This document shows positions 50,399 to 59,346 of a stretch of DNA of 64,000 nucleotides, in pieces. This DNA is from Streptomyces sp. CB01635. GTDB lineage: Bacteria > Actinomycetota > Actinomycetes > Streptomycetales > Streptomycetaceae. The stretch lies in assembly GCF_002803065.1 (NCBI RefSeq), contig NZ_NNBL01000002.1, positions 682,001 through 746,000 on the forward strand. The letters run 5' to 3'. The first letter of the stretch is position 1, and the number at the start of each line of letters is the position of its first letter. The notes under the pieces are model-generated. The model did not search any database, was not told where the DNA came from, and worked only from the letters and a program-made list of their open reading frames with translations. The position numbers and the translations under genes are program-made.

Positions 50399-51003
50399 TG
50401 GCGCGGCGCTACGACCCCGAGCGGCGGCAGCGCATCATCGACGCCGCGATCCGGGTGGTGGGTGAGAAAGGCATCGGAGGACTCAGCCACCGCAGCGTCG
50501 CTGCCGAGGCCGATGTGCCGCTCGGCTCGACGACGTACCACTTCAAGACCCTCGACGAACTGCTGGTCGCCGCGCTTCGCCAGACCAATGAAGGGTTCGC
50601 GAAGGTCGTGGCGGGCAGCGACGTCTTCGAGGCGCCACGTTCCGGGCTCGCCGCCGGGCTCGCCGCGGTCCTCGGCGAGTGGCTCGCCGGTGAACGCACC
50701 GCCGTCGAGCTCGAGTACGAGCTGTATCTCGCCGCCCTGCGCAGGCCCGCGCTGCGGCCCGTCGCCGCCGAGTGGTGCGCAGGTGTCGCCGACGAGCTCG
50801 CGCGCCGCACCGACCCGGTCACGGCCCGCGCGCTCGTCGCCCTGATGGACGGAATCTGCCTCCAGGTGCTGCTCACGGACGCCGTCTACGAGGAGGAGTA
50901 CGCGCGCGACATGCTCGCGCGGGTCATCGACGGGGCGCCCGGCGAGGACGCGGACGGTGCCGCGGCCGACCGGCCGGGGGAGCGCGGCGCGCCCGGTACC
51001 TGA
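50398..51003 (+). CDS. TetR family regulator of the SMR pump
   Basis: 201-residue repressor. N-terminal HTH: RRQRIIDAAIRVVGEKGIGGLSHRSVAAEADVPLGSTTYHFKTLDELL, then an all-helical ligand domain and a disordered acidic tail. ATG shared with the SMR stop (TGATG). By position it probably controls the SMR-tetR operon through the GTAC-rich repeats upstream, responding to the pump's substrate. Confidence 0.92.
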   Translation: MARRYDPERRQRIIDAAIRVVGEKGIGGLSHRSVAAEADVPLGSTTYHFKTLDELLVAALRQTNEGFAKVVAGSDVFEAPRSGLAAGLAAVLGEWLAGERTAVELEYELYLAALRRPALRPVAAEWCAGVADELARRTDPVTARALVALMDGICLQVLLTDAVYEEEYARDMLARVIDGAPGEDADGAAADRPGERGAPGT

Positions 51004-51057
51004 GACACCGGCCGTACCGGTTCGCCCCCGCGGCGCACCTCCGGTTAGGTTTCACCC

Positions 51058-52059
51058 ATGTCTGACTCTCCCGCCAGCACCACCGCTCAGCGCACCACCG
51101 GCGCCGTCGCCGCAGGCATCGCCACTCTCACCGCCGACGGCACGGTCCTCGACACCTGGTTCCCCGCCCCGTCCCTCCAGGACGAGCCGGGCCCGGCCGG
51201 CACCGAGCGGCTCTCCGCCGAGCGCGCCGCCGAACTGCTCGGCGAGGGCGCCGCGAAGGCCATCGGCACCGACGCCCGCCGCGGTGTGGAGACCGTCGCC
51301 GTGCGCACGGTCATCGCCTCGCTCGACGACAAGCCGCTCGACGCGCACGACGCGTACCTGCGCCTCCACCTGCTCTCCCACCGGCTGGTCAAGCCGCACG
51401 GGCAGAACCTGGACGGCGTCTTCGGCCTCCTCGCCAACGTCGCCTGGACCTCGCTCGGCCCGGTCGCCGTCGACGACGTCGAGAAGGTCCGCCTCAACGC
51501 CCGCGCCGAGGGCCTGCACCTCTCCGTGACGTCCATCGACAAGTTCCCCCGCATGACGGACTACGTGGCGCCGAAGGGCGTCCGCATCGCCGACGCCGAC
51601 CGCGTCCGGCTCGGCGCGCACCTCGCCGAGGGCACGACCGTCATGCACGAGGGCTTCGTCAACTTCAACGCCGGCACGCTCGGCACGTCGATGGTCGAGG
51701 GCCGCATCTCCGCCGGCGTCGTCGTCGGCAACGGCTCCGACATCGGCGGCGGCGCCTCCACCATGGGCACGCTCTCCGGCGGCGGCAACGTCCGCATCAC
51801 GATCGGCGAGCGCTGCCTCGTCGGCGCGGAGGCGGGCGTCGGCATCGCCCTCGGCGACGAGTGCGTCGTCGAGGCCGGCCTGTACGTCACCGCCGGCACG
51901 CGCGTCACGATGCCCGACGGCGAGATCGTCAAGGCCCGCGACCTGTCCGGCGCCTCGAACATCCTCTTCCGACGCAACTCGGTCTCCGGCGCCGTCGAGG
52001 CCCGCCCGAACAACGCGGTGTGGGGCGGCCTGAACGAGGTTCTGCACAGCCACAACTGA
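51058..52059 (+). CDS. dapD: tetrahydrodipicolinate N-succinyltransferase
   Basis: 333-residue actinobacterial-type DapD, in lysine/diaminopimelate synthesis, using succinyl-CoA. N-terminal domain of about 160 residues, then left-handed beta-helix hexapeptide repeats ([62 protein letters not shown]) and a C-terminal [24 protein letters not shown] at 51058 with GGTTAGG nearby. Odd: its last 14 bases are exactly repeated at 53013-53026, marking a possible insertion site. Confidence 0.97.
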   Translation: MSDSPASTTAQRTTGAVAAGIATLTADGTVLDTWFPAPSLQDEPGPAGTERLSAERAAELLGEGAAKAIGTDARRGVETVAVRTVIASLDDKPLDAHDAYLRLHLLSHRLVKPHGQNLDGVFGLLANVAWTSLGPVAVDDVEKVRLNARAEGLHLSVTSIDKFPRMTDYVAPKGVRIADADRVRLGAHLAEGTTVMHEGFVNFNAGTLGTSMVEGRISAGVVVGNGSDIGGGASTMGTLSGGGNVRITIGERCLVGAEAGVGIALGDECVVEAGLYVTAGTRVTMPDGEIVKARDLSGASNILFRRNSVSGAVEARPNNAVWGGLNEVLHSHN

Positions 52060-52062
52060 TCA

Positions 52063-52089
52063 CAGGCGGCCGTGACTTGCGGCCGCCTG
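52063..52089 (+). terminator. hairpin directly after dapD
   Basis: CAGGCGGCCG / CGGCCGCCTG, 10 bp with a short loop, beginning four bases after the dapD stop. Confidence 0.8.
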
Positions 52090-52656
52090 ATCGATCAATG
52101 CTCTGACCTGCCGCTGAGCTGTCGGCGGTTGTCGACGTTGGTCATCGTTGAGCGCCCTCCACGGCCCCATGAAAGCCCGGGAGGGCGCTCGCGCGTTGTA
52201 GGGAGAAAGCTGCCTTGTAAGTTCTGCCCGGCGGGGCCTGCGGCGGCGCGGCGCGGCGGCCCGGACGTCCCCGTCGGTCACCTCGGGATGCCACTGTCCT
52301 CCACTTCCCTGCCGATACTCCATGCGGGTGGTGTGGGCCTTTGGGGCGTCACCCTCGAAGAGGGACGGCGTCAGGGGGGACGTCATGGCTCGGGCCTGGC
52401 CGCCGACCGCTGACCTGTGGAACTGCGCAGACTTCTGCTCAAGATGCTGGAGAGGGTATGTGCTACTAGCGTGATACGTGTGAGAGTCGCAACCGGGGCA
52501 CGCCCTGGGCGGCAAGTTCCGGAAGGGCCGGAACCAATGAGCGGCGAGACGTGCTCCCGCGTCGAGCTGTGACCTCTGCGAACCGCACCGTATGTGTTGC
52601 ATGCGCTGTGGCCACCCGCCTTCGATCTTCGGTGGCGGAAGGAAAGGTAGAGACTC
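52090..52656. other. 570-base region without a supported gene, leader of the GY gene
   Basis: Open frames here have no recognisable domains or ribosome-binding sites. Structures seen: an 11-bp stem GAGCGCCCTCC (52150-52160) / GGAGGGCGCTC (52180-52190); GTTCCGG-AAGGG-CCGGAAC (52516-52534); and GCCACC / GGTGGC (52611-52636), just before the ribosome-binding site of the next gene. A TACTAG at 52464-52469 could be a -10. No known riboswitch is recognised. Confidence 0.5.
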
Positions 52657-52965
52657 ATGCGAGCACCTCATATCAAGCGTTCCCTCGCTGTAGCCGCCGC
52701 CGGTGTGATGCTGGCTGGTGGCGCCGCAGTTGGCGCCGCAGGGGCGGCTGCGGCCGCCCCTGCCCACGCGACCTCCGCGGCCAGCCACTCCAACGACCGG
52801 TGCGGCTGGTGGGATGACTGCTACGGGTACGGCTATGGCAACGGGTACGGCTATGGCAACGGGTACGGATACGGCTACGACAGCGGGTACGGCAACGGCT
52901 ACGGCTACGGCAACGGGTACGGCGGCGTAGCCATTGTCGTGGTGGGCGGCTACGTCGGCTACTGA
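52657..52965 (+). CDS. secreted Gly/Tyr/Asn-repeat protein, unknown
   Basis: 102-residue exported protein. Signal peptide (about 1-38: HIKRSLAVAAAGVMLAGG then an Ala-rich core, cleaved near AHA-TS). The mature part of about 64 residues starts with a CGWWDDC loop (Cys49, Cys55, possible disulfide), then 36 residues of YGYGNGYGYGNGYGYG-type repeats with one DSGYG break, and a hydrophobic C-terminus (GGVAIVVVGGYVGY). The DNA holds an exact 18-base tandem duplication (52831-52866). AAGGAAAGG ribosome-binding site. No family is recognised; composition recalls silk-like, amyloid-like or surface-coat peptides. Confidence 0.75.
   Translation: MRAPHIKRSLAVAAAGVMLAGGAAVGAAGAAAAAPAHATSAASHSNDRCGWWDDCYGYGYGNGYGYGNGYGYGYDSGYGNGYGYGNGYGGVAIVVVGGYVGY
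52831..52866 (+). repeat. 18-bp tandem duplication in the GY gene
   Basis: GGCTATGGCAACGGGTAC is present twice in tandem and encodes GYGNGY units. Variant copies follow to about 52920. Confidence 0.9.
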
Positions 52966-53042
52966 GCCGACTCACGCTGCTGATTGCCTGACCTACCTGC
53001 TACAACATCAGAACAGCCACAACTGACGCACCCCGCAACCGA

Positions 53043-53075
53043 AGTGGCCCGCACCGGCATCCGGTGCGGGCCACT
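53043..53075 (+). terminator. perfect hairpin, likely the ancestral dapD terminator
   Basis: AGTGGCCCGCACCGG pairs over 15 bp with its complement around a CAT loop. It now lies 78 bases after the GY gene. Confidence 0.88.
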
Positions 53076-53202
53076 CGCGTCATCCCGCGCACAATGTCCC
53101 GCGCATTTCTTGCGCACGCAGGCATAGCGAGGGGGCACAGCGCGCGTCACAAGGAACAGCAGGGGGGCAGCAGGGCCGCCCGACGGGGAAGAGAAGGTGA
53201 AG

Positions 53203-53814
53203 ATGGATGCGGGCAGGGAAGCACCAGCGGGGTATGCCGGGCAGACGGCGGGCGAGGCGGGCGCGGATCGCTGGGACAGCTTCCGCGAGTTCGTGGCGAG
53301 CAGGTCATCCGCGCTCCTGAGGACCGCGGTGCTCCTCAGCGGGGGCGACCGGCACGCCGCCGAGGACCTGCTCCAGAACGCGCTGATCAAGGCGGCCGGA
53401 CGCTGGCACCGGATCGACGAACCGGAGGCCTACGTACGGAAGATCCTCTACCGCCAGCAGATCAGCAGATGGCGCCTGAAGTGGCGCGGACGGGAACTGA
53501 CCGTCGCCGAGCCGCCGGAGAGTCGTACAGGGGTCGACTCTTCCCACGCCGCCGACCTGCGCATCGTGATGCGCACCGCGCTCGCCAGGCTCACCGCCCG
53601 GCAGCGCACCGTACTCGTCCTGCGCTACTTCGAGGACCTGCCCGAGGCGGACGTCGCCCGCCTGCTCGGCTGTTCGGTGGGGACTGTGCGCTCGACCACG
53701 CACCGCTCGCTCGCCAAGCTGCGCAGCCTCGCGCCCGAACTCGCCGCGCTCGGTCCGGCCGACGCCGAAGGCCTGCCGTCCCGTGACTTCTCGCCCATGG
53801 AGGTGCGTCCGTGA
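53203..53814 (+). CDS. SigE-family ECF RNA polymerase sigma factor
   Basis: 203-residue ECF sigma factor. Region 2: FREFVASRSSALLRTAVLLSG and AAEDLLQNALIKAAGRWHRI. Region 4: ALARLTARQRTVLVLRYFEDL and LGCSVGTVRSTTHRSLAKLR. This is the actinobacterial 'SigE family' (not S. coelicolor SigE itself). ATG at 53203 has AGAAGG five bases upstream; GTG two codons earlier (53197) is also possible. The stop overlaps the next gene's GTG, whose membrane-anchored product may act as its anti-sigma-like partner. Confidence 0.9.
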   Translation: MDAGREAPAGYAGQTAGEAGADRWDSFREFVASRSSALLRTAVLLSGGDRHAAEDLLQNALIKAAGRWHRIDEPEAYVRKILYRQQISRWRLKWRGRELTVAEPPESRTGVDSSHAADLRIVMRTALARLTARQRTVLVLRYFEDLPEADVARLLGCSVGTVRSTTHRSLAKLRSLAPELAALGPADAEGLPSRDFSPMEVRP

Positions 53815-55034
53815 ACGTCGATGAACTGCTCCGTGACGCACTGCACGAACAGGCCACCGACAGCGCGTCCGTGCCGTCCGGCTTCGCCGACCGGGTGCTC
53901 GCCGTGCGGCACCGCCGCCGGGTCCGCACCATCGCGGGCGCCGCGGTCGCCACGGCGGCGGTCGTCGCCACCGCAGTTGCCGTGCCCGTCCTGAACTCGG
54001 GCGGCCAGGACGTACGCCCCGCTAGCCAGATGAACCAGAGCGACATCATCGCCCACCCGGACCAGTCACCGCCGCGGGACCTCATCGCGGCGGGGGACTC
54101 GGCGCTGGCCGCGTTCTCCACATACAAGACGGTCAAGCAGCCGAACCGGGACGCCGTCATGGAGCGCACCTACGGGCTGCTCAACCAGAAGACCGGCAAG
54201 TACGACAGGACCACGCGGTGGTCGTGGGTCGAGGTGGCGCCCGGGATGCGGACGGCCGCCGTCCTGGAGAAGCGGCTGCCCGTCGACCGCATCGGCCTGC
54301 TCGACCTGATGACCGGCAAGGTGGAGCGGTGGATCGAGCTCGACAAGGGCGTGGCCGGGGTGGAGTTCTCGCCGGACGGCAGGAAGCTCCTCGCCACGAC
54401 GTACGCCAAGAACCCCGACCACCTCTACTGGTCGCACAAGATGAACGTGAACGGCAAGGACGAGCCGGGGCCGGTCGCCAGCCGGACCGGGTTCACCGTC
54501 GTCGACGTCGCCTCCGGCAAGGCGGACTGGCACGAACGGCCTTTCTGGAAGGACAAGATGGGCTGGTCGCCGAACGCGCGCGCCGACCTCCGGTTCAGCC
54601 ACGACGGCAAGCTCGTCTACGAGCAGATCCCGATGGCGCCGGACCGGATCTACTACGACCTGAACGGCCGCAAGGTGGCCACACCCGCCGTGGAGAAGCA
54701 CGTGTCGTGGGCGGAGGCGGGGCTCTCGCCGGACGGCAAGCTCATCGGCGGTGAGTTCGCCGGCGAGGGCAACGAGATCGCCTCGGCGATCGTCGACCCC
54801 CTCAGCGGCAGGATGGTCACCAAGGTGCCGGGGCAGCAACTGCTCGCCTGGGCCGACAACAAGCGGCTCATCGCCTGGGGCTGCGATCCCAAGAAGTGCA
54901 GCGGCAAGGGCGAGTTCCACAACCAGCTGCTCCTGCTCACCATCGGCAGCGACAAGGTCGTCCAGCTCAGCGACTTCCGCAAGGCGTCCGACGACTACCC
55001 GGGCCGCTGGACACCGCAGTTCGCTACGCGCTGA
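53811..55034 (+). CDS. membrane-anchored WD40-like protein coupled to the sigma gene
   Basis: 407-residue protein. N-terminal cytoplasmic 45 residues (NVDELLRDALHEQATDSASVP, RHRRR), one membrane helix (about 46-65), then an extracytoplasmic beta-propeller of TolB/WD40-like repeats (GVEFSPDGRKLLATTY; LRFSHDGKLVYEQI; GLSPDGKLIGGEF). Topology and overlap with the ECF sigma gene suggest a sensor or anti-sigma factor, but the N-terminus lacks a recognisable zinc anti-sigma motif (HxxxCxxC). Ends at a 17-bp terminator. Confidence 0.8.
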   Translation: MNVDELLRDALHEQATDSASVPSGFADRVLAVRHRRRVRTIAGAAVATAAVVATAVAVPVLNSGGQDVRPASQMNQSDIIAHPDQSPPRDLIAAGDSALAAFSTYKTVKQPNRDAVMERTYGLLNQKTGKYDRTTRWSWVEVAPGMRTAAVLEKRLPVDRIGLLDLMTGKVERWIELDKGVAGVEFSPDGRKLLATTYAKNPDHLYWSHKMNVNGKDEPGPVASRTGFTVVDVASGKADWHERPFWKDKMGWSPNARADLRFSHDGKLVYEQIPMAPDRIYYDLNGRKVATPAVEKHVSWAEAGLSPDGKLIGGEFAGEGNEIASAIVDPLSGRMVTKVPGQQLLAWADNKRLIAWGCDPKKCSGKGEFHNQLLLLTIGSDKVVQLSDFRKASDDYPGRWTPQFATR

Positions 55035-55055
55035 CGCAGGATGCGTCTGTCCGGC

Positions 55056-55093
55056 CTGAGCCTTCCCGGGGGCTGTCCCCCGGGAAGGCTCAG
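55056..55093. terminator. 17-bp perfect hairpin shared by convergent genes
   Basis: CTGAGCCTTCCCGGGGG pairs completely with its complement around CTGT. The dapA-like stop codon (55090-55092) is inside the right arm. Confidence 0.9.
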
Positions 55094-55998
55094 CACCACG
55101 CGTTGACGAAGCTCTCGTACGCGGTCAGCAGCCCGTCGGTCACCTCGTGGCCGGCGGGCCGCAGTGGTGCGCGGACCGGGCCGGCAGGCAGGCCGAGCGC
55201 GCCGAGCAGCGCCTTCGCGGTGACCGTGCCCGGCAGGCCGGACGCCATGATCAACTCCACGAGCGGCGCCGCCAGTTGCTGGCGCCGGGCCGCCTCCCGG
55301 GTGTCGCCCGCGTCGAAGGTGTCCAGGACGGCCCGCAGCGCGCGCGGCGCCACGTTCGCGACCGTCGACACGAAGCCCGCCCCGCCCACCGCGTACAGCG
55401 GAAGCGCGAACTCCTCGCAGCCCGCGTAGTACGCGAGACCGGTCGCGCCGAGCACCTTCTGCGTGCCGAGCATGTCGTACGCGCAGTCCTTGACGGCCAC
55501 GATCCGGGGGTGGGACGCCAGCCGGATCAGGGTGTCCGGTTCGATGCGCGTGCCGGTGCGGCCCGGGATGTCGTACAGCATCACCGGAAGCCCCGACGCG
55601 TCCGCGATCTCGCGGAAGTGCGCCTCCAGGGCGTCCTGCGGAGGGCGGCTGTAGTACGGGCTGACGACCAACAGGCCGTCCGCGCCCGCCTTTTCGGCAC
55701 CGGCCGCCAGTTCCACGGTGTGCCGCGTGTCCGCGGTGCCGATGCCCGCGACGACCGGGACCCGCTCCCCGACCGCGTCCTTCACGGCCCGCACGAGCGC
55801 CGCCTTCTCCGCGTCCGACGTCGTCGGGGACTCGCCGGTGGTGCCGGACAGGACCAGACCCTCACAGCCCTCGGCCACCAGATGGGCCGCCAGGCGCTGC
55901 GCGCCGTCCAGGTCCAGGGCGCCGTCGTCGGCGAACGGCGTGACCATGGCGCACAGTGCGCGGCCGAAGGGCGGGTGCGGGGAGTTCGCGAGGCTCAT
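55090..55998 (-). CDS. dapA: dihydrodipicolinate synthase family protein (DapA-like)
   Basis: 302-residue class I aldolase. Schiff-base lysine Lys170 in RIVAVKDC, catalytic tyrosine Tyr142 in LYDIPGRTG, and the Thr-Thr pair and carboxylate site GTTGESPTT (52-60), all as in 4-hydroxy-tetrahydrodipicolinate synthase. Actinobacteria often carry paralogues; residues fit true DapA, and dapD is close by, but the genes are not in an operon and a role in another aldol reaction is possible. ATG at 55998 chosen over a GTG 36 bases upstream. Confidence 0.88.
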   Translation of the reverse strand: MSLANSPHPPFGRALCAMVTPFADDGALDLDGAQRLAAHLVAEGCEGLVLSGTTGESPTTSDAEKAALVRAVKDAVGERVPVVAGIGTADTRHTVELAAGAEKAGADGLLVVSPYYSRPPQDALEAHFREIADASGLPVMLYDIPGRTGTRIEPDTLIRLASHPRIVAVKDCAYDMLGTQKVLGATGLAYYAGCEEFALPLYAVGGAGFVSTVANVAPRALRAVLDTFDAGDTREAARRQQLAAPLVELIMASGLPGTVTAKALLGALGLPAGPVRAPLRPAGHEVTDGLLTAYESFVNAWC

Positions 55999-56208
55999 AG
56001 GTGCAGTCTCGGCGCCCCGACCGTGCAGCTCCACTTAATTCTTCTACGAGGTAGTGGCAAGTCTTGCTTAGCAGTCGAGGGTGCGTGGCCGAGTTCCGAC
56101 GGGATATTGGCCGAGGGGCGACCTTCAGGAAATGCGCCTGGATTCCGAGTTATCAGGGAGAAGTTGCATGTATGCGTAGACATATATAGAACGTATAAGG
56201 ATCCCGTG

Positions 56209-56445
56209 GTGCGTGACATCGTCCTGGCTCTCGCCGTTCCCCTGCTGATCTGTGCGAGTGGCGTCTACGCCGCGTGTGACGGCTGGTGGCGCCGCAGGCA
56301 CCCCGCGCCGGCCCCGCACTCACATGCCGGGCGCCGCCTCGCCGCCGAACGGGCGGTGGCCGACGCGGAGGCGATCGTGGCCGACCGGTACGCGATCCTC
56401 GCCGAGGCGGAGCGCAGCGCCGCGCGGCTCGGGGGGCAGCAGTAG
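56209..56445 (+). CDS. small single-span membrane protein
   Basis: 78-residue protein: one N-terminal membrane helix (RDIVLALAVPLLICASGVYA) followed by GWWRRRH (positive-inside), then an Ala/Glu/Arg-rich helix likely to be a coiled coil (RLAAERAVADAEAIVADRYAILAEAERSAARL). GTG at 56209 (or 56206) follows AAGGA. An AT-rich promoter-like stretch (TTGCAT 56164, TATAGA 56185, TATAAG 56194) lies just before it. Function unknown. Confidence 0.65.
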   Translation: MRDIVLALAVPLLICASGVYAACDGWWRRRHPAPAPHSHAGRRLAAERAVADAEAIVADRYAILAEAERSAARLGGQQ

Positions 56446-56488
56446 GGCGGGGCGTCCACTTCCTGTCGGTGAGTGGACGCCCCGCCCT
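56444..56488. terminator. 17-bp perfect hairpin terminator
   Basis: AGGGCGGGGCGTCCACT and its complement around an 11-base loop, starting at the last bases of the small membrane gene. Convergent with the ABC permease gene. Confidence 0.88.
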
Positions 56489-56500
56489 TGTGCGTTCCTA

Positions 56501-57343
<843 letters not shown>

Positions 57344-57347
<4 letters not shown>

Positions 57348-58354
57348 CGGGCATCCTCCTTGGGCTGGTTCGGCTGGGCGGGCACGCCGGCGCCGCCGGT
57401 CAGGGCGAAGAACACGTCGTCGAGGTCGGGGGTGTGCACGGTCAGCTCGTCCGCCTCGATGGCGGCGGCGTCCAGCCAGTCGAGGATGGAGCGCAGCTCG
57501 CGCTGGCTGCCGTCGCTGGGGAGCTGCAGCGCGAGGGCCTCGTCGTCCCGGTGGGCCTCGCGCAGGGAGAGGGCGGCGGCCTGGTAGGCGTCCGGGTCGG
57601 TGAAGCGGAGCCGGATGTGTCCGCCGGGGATGAGGCGCTTGAGTTCCTCGGCGGTGCCTTCGGCGGCGATCTTGCCGTCGTTGAGTACGGCGATCCGGTC
57701 GGCGAGCTCGTCGGCCTCATCCAGGTACTGGGTGGTGAGGAAGACGGTGACGCCGTCGGAGACCAGCTCGCGGATGATGCCCCACATGTTGTGACGGGCG
57801 CGCGGGTCGAGGCCGGTGGTGGGCTCGTCGAGGAAGATGATCCGCGGGTTGCCGACCAGCGTCATGGCGATGTCCAGTCGACGCTTCATGCCGCCGGAGT
57901 AGGTGGAGGCGGGCTTCGATGCGGCGTCGGTCAGGTCGAACCGCTCCAGCAACTCGGCCGCGACCCGCCGCCCCTCACGCTTGGACAGGTGGTGCAGGTC
58001 CGCCATGAGGAACATGTTCTCCTCGCCGGTGATCAGCCCGTCGACGGCGGAGAACTGCCCGGTCACGCCGATCGCGGCACGCACGCCTTCCGGCGAAGTG
58101 GCGACGTCGTGGCCCGCGACCTGGGCCTGGCCACCGTCGGCGGAGATGAGCGTGGACAGGATCTGCACGGCGGTGGTCTTGCCCGCGCCGTTCGGCCCGA
58201 GCAGGGCGAACACGGTGCCGGCCGGGATGTGCAGGTCGATGCCGTCGAGGACGGTCTTGTCGCCGTACGACTTGCGCAGATCGGCGGTGGAGACGGCGGC
58301 GGGCGGTTGCTGGCCGTTGCCCAAGTTGGGCGTGGGCATGACAGACGAAGACAT
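57344..58354 (-). CDS. daunorubicin-resistance-type ABC ATPase (DrrA-like)
   Basis: 336-residue ATPase. Walker A GPNGAGKTTAV (near 54-64), GVTGQFSAVDGLITGEEN (Q-loop of the DrrA family), signature YSGGMKRRLDIAM, Walker [25 protein letters not shown], and a C-terminal DUF4162-like domain (HTPDLDDVFFALTG). Exports a hydrophobic compound of unknown identity. Second gene after the DUF4097 protein, probably one operon. Confidence 0.93.
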
Positions 58355-58435
58355 GGAGCCCTCCCGATCGAAGGCGTGGTGGCGGTGGGGTGGTGAGCCG
58401 TGAAGTGGCCGGTGGTGTAAGGAAGTTGGGGCGGG

Positions 58436-59281
58436 TCAGGCCCGGGCGCGGCGGATGTCGATGTTGCCGAACTTGGTCCGGGCGCGGACCTCGACGGTGT
58501 CCTCGGACGTGTCGGGGCCGTCGGAGGCGCCGAGCCCGTTGTGCACCTGGCCGGCGGCGGAGCTCACGTCGAGCCAGGCGGCCGTGCCCCCGCGGATGCC
58601 GATCTCGATGGCGCCGTAGGAGGTCTCCAGCTGGATGGTGCCGCGGGCGACTTCGTCGACGCGCAGGGCGCCGTGGGCGGTGGTGGCCGCGATCGAGCCC
58701 TCTGCGCGCCCGACGAAGATGTCACCGTGGGCGCCGTTCACGCGCAGATCGCCCAGGGCGTCGCCGACGGTCGTGGTACCGGAGGAGTTCTTCAGGACGG
58801 CCTGACCGTCGACGGTGCCGAGGCGCACGCTGCCGGAGCTGGTGGTGATCTCGGCGGATCCCTGGACGTGGTCCACGGTGACGCTGCCGTGGGACGCGGC
58901 CAGGTGCAGCGGCCCGCTGGTCTCGAGGCGGACATCGCCCGACGAGGTCTTCACGCGGACCTCGCCGAGCCGGCCCTCACCGTTCACCTGGGTCCAGGCG
59001 CCGGCCACCTCCACGTGCGAGCCCGTGGGCAGCTCGACCGTCACGTCGACAACTCCGGAGGGGCCGATGAGGCGGCGGCCCTTGGGGGTCCTGATGGTCA
59101 ACAGGCCGCTCGCGTACCGCACTTCGGTCTGCTCGGCGGCCCGCACGTGCTGGTCCTTCTTCGGGTCGCGCGGCTGCACGTCGACGAGGGTGTCGAGCCG
59201 GTCGGTGGCGATGAACCGGATGGACCCGGCTTCCACGTGGGCGGTGGCCGAGATCGGCTCGGGAGTGTCGAAAGAAGGCAT
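58436..59281 (-). CDS. DUF4097 beta-strand-repeat protein
   Basis: 281-residue protein made of repeating short beta strands with S/T-S-G and H-G turns (VRVKTSSGDVRLETSG; ASHGSVTVDHVQG; TTSSGSVRLGTVDG; NSSGTTTVGDALG), a DUF4097 solenoid. No signal peptide or membrane helix is seen, so it may be cytoplasmic. Adjacent to a DrrAB-type exporter and downstream of the HicB-like gene; a role in the same envelope or drug response is inferred. Confidence 0.85.
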   Translation of the reverse strand: MPSFDTPEPISATAHVEAGSIRFIATDRLDTLVDVQPRDPKKDQHVRAAEQTEVRYASGLLTIRTPKGRRLIGPSGVVDVTVELPTGSHVEVAGAWTQVNGEGRLGEVRVKTSSGDVRLETSGPLHLAASHGSVTVDHVQGSAEITTSSGSVRLGTVDGQAVLKNSSGTTTVGDALGDLRVNGAHGDIFVGRAEGSIAATTAHGALRVDEVARGTIQLETSYGAIEIGIRGGTAAWLDVSSAAGQVHNGLGASDGPDTSEDTVEVRARTKFGNIDIRRARA

Positions 59282-59346
59282 GGCTGTCCCGTCCTCTTGG
59301 GTCTCAGGGTGAAGTTCCGGGTGAATTCGGGCGGGCGGAGGCGCGG

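Larger units (their letters stand above)
52046..53026. mobile_element. putative 967-bp insertion flanked by a 14-bp repeat of the dapD end
   Basis: ACAGCCACAACTGA occurs at 52046-52059 (last codons and stop of dapD) and again at 53013-53026. The copies are 967 bases apart. After the right copy comes a perfect hairpin (53043-53075) that looks like the original dapD terminator. The interval holds its own terminator, a gene-poor 570 bases and a GY-repeat secreted protein gene. No integrase or transposase is visible. Integration or recombination at a gene 3' end is inferred. Confidence 0.45.

Noticed and set aside
52480..52656. Possible riboswitch (c-di-AMP type) in the leader of the GY gene
   Set aside because: Several hairpins exist, but the conserved sequence blocks of the known class are not present.
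52060..52788. Reverse-strand open frame of 242 codons after dapD, considered as an integrase remnant
   Set aside because: No tyrosine- or serine-recombinase motif, no ribosome-binding site, and it overlaps the GY gene signal peptide region. Not supported as a gene.
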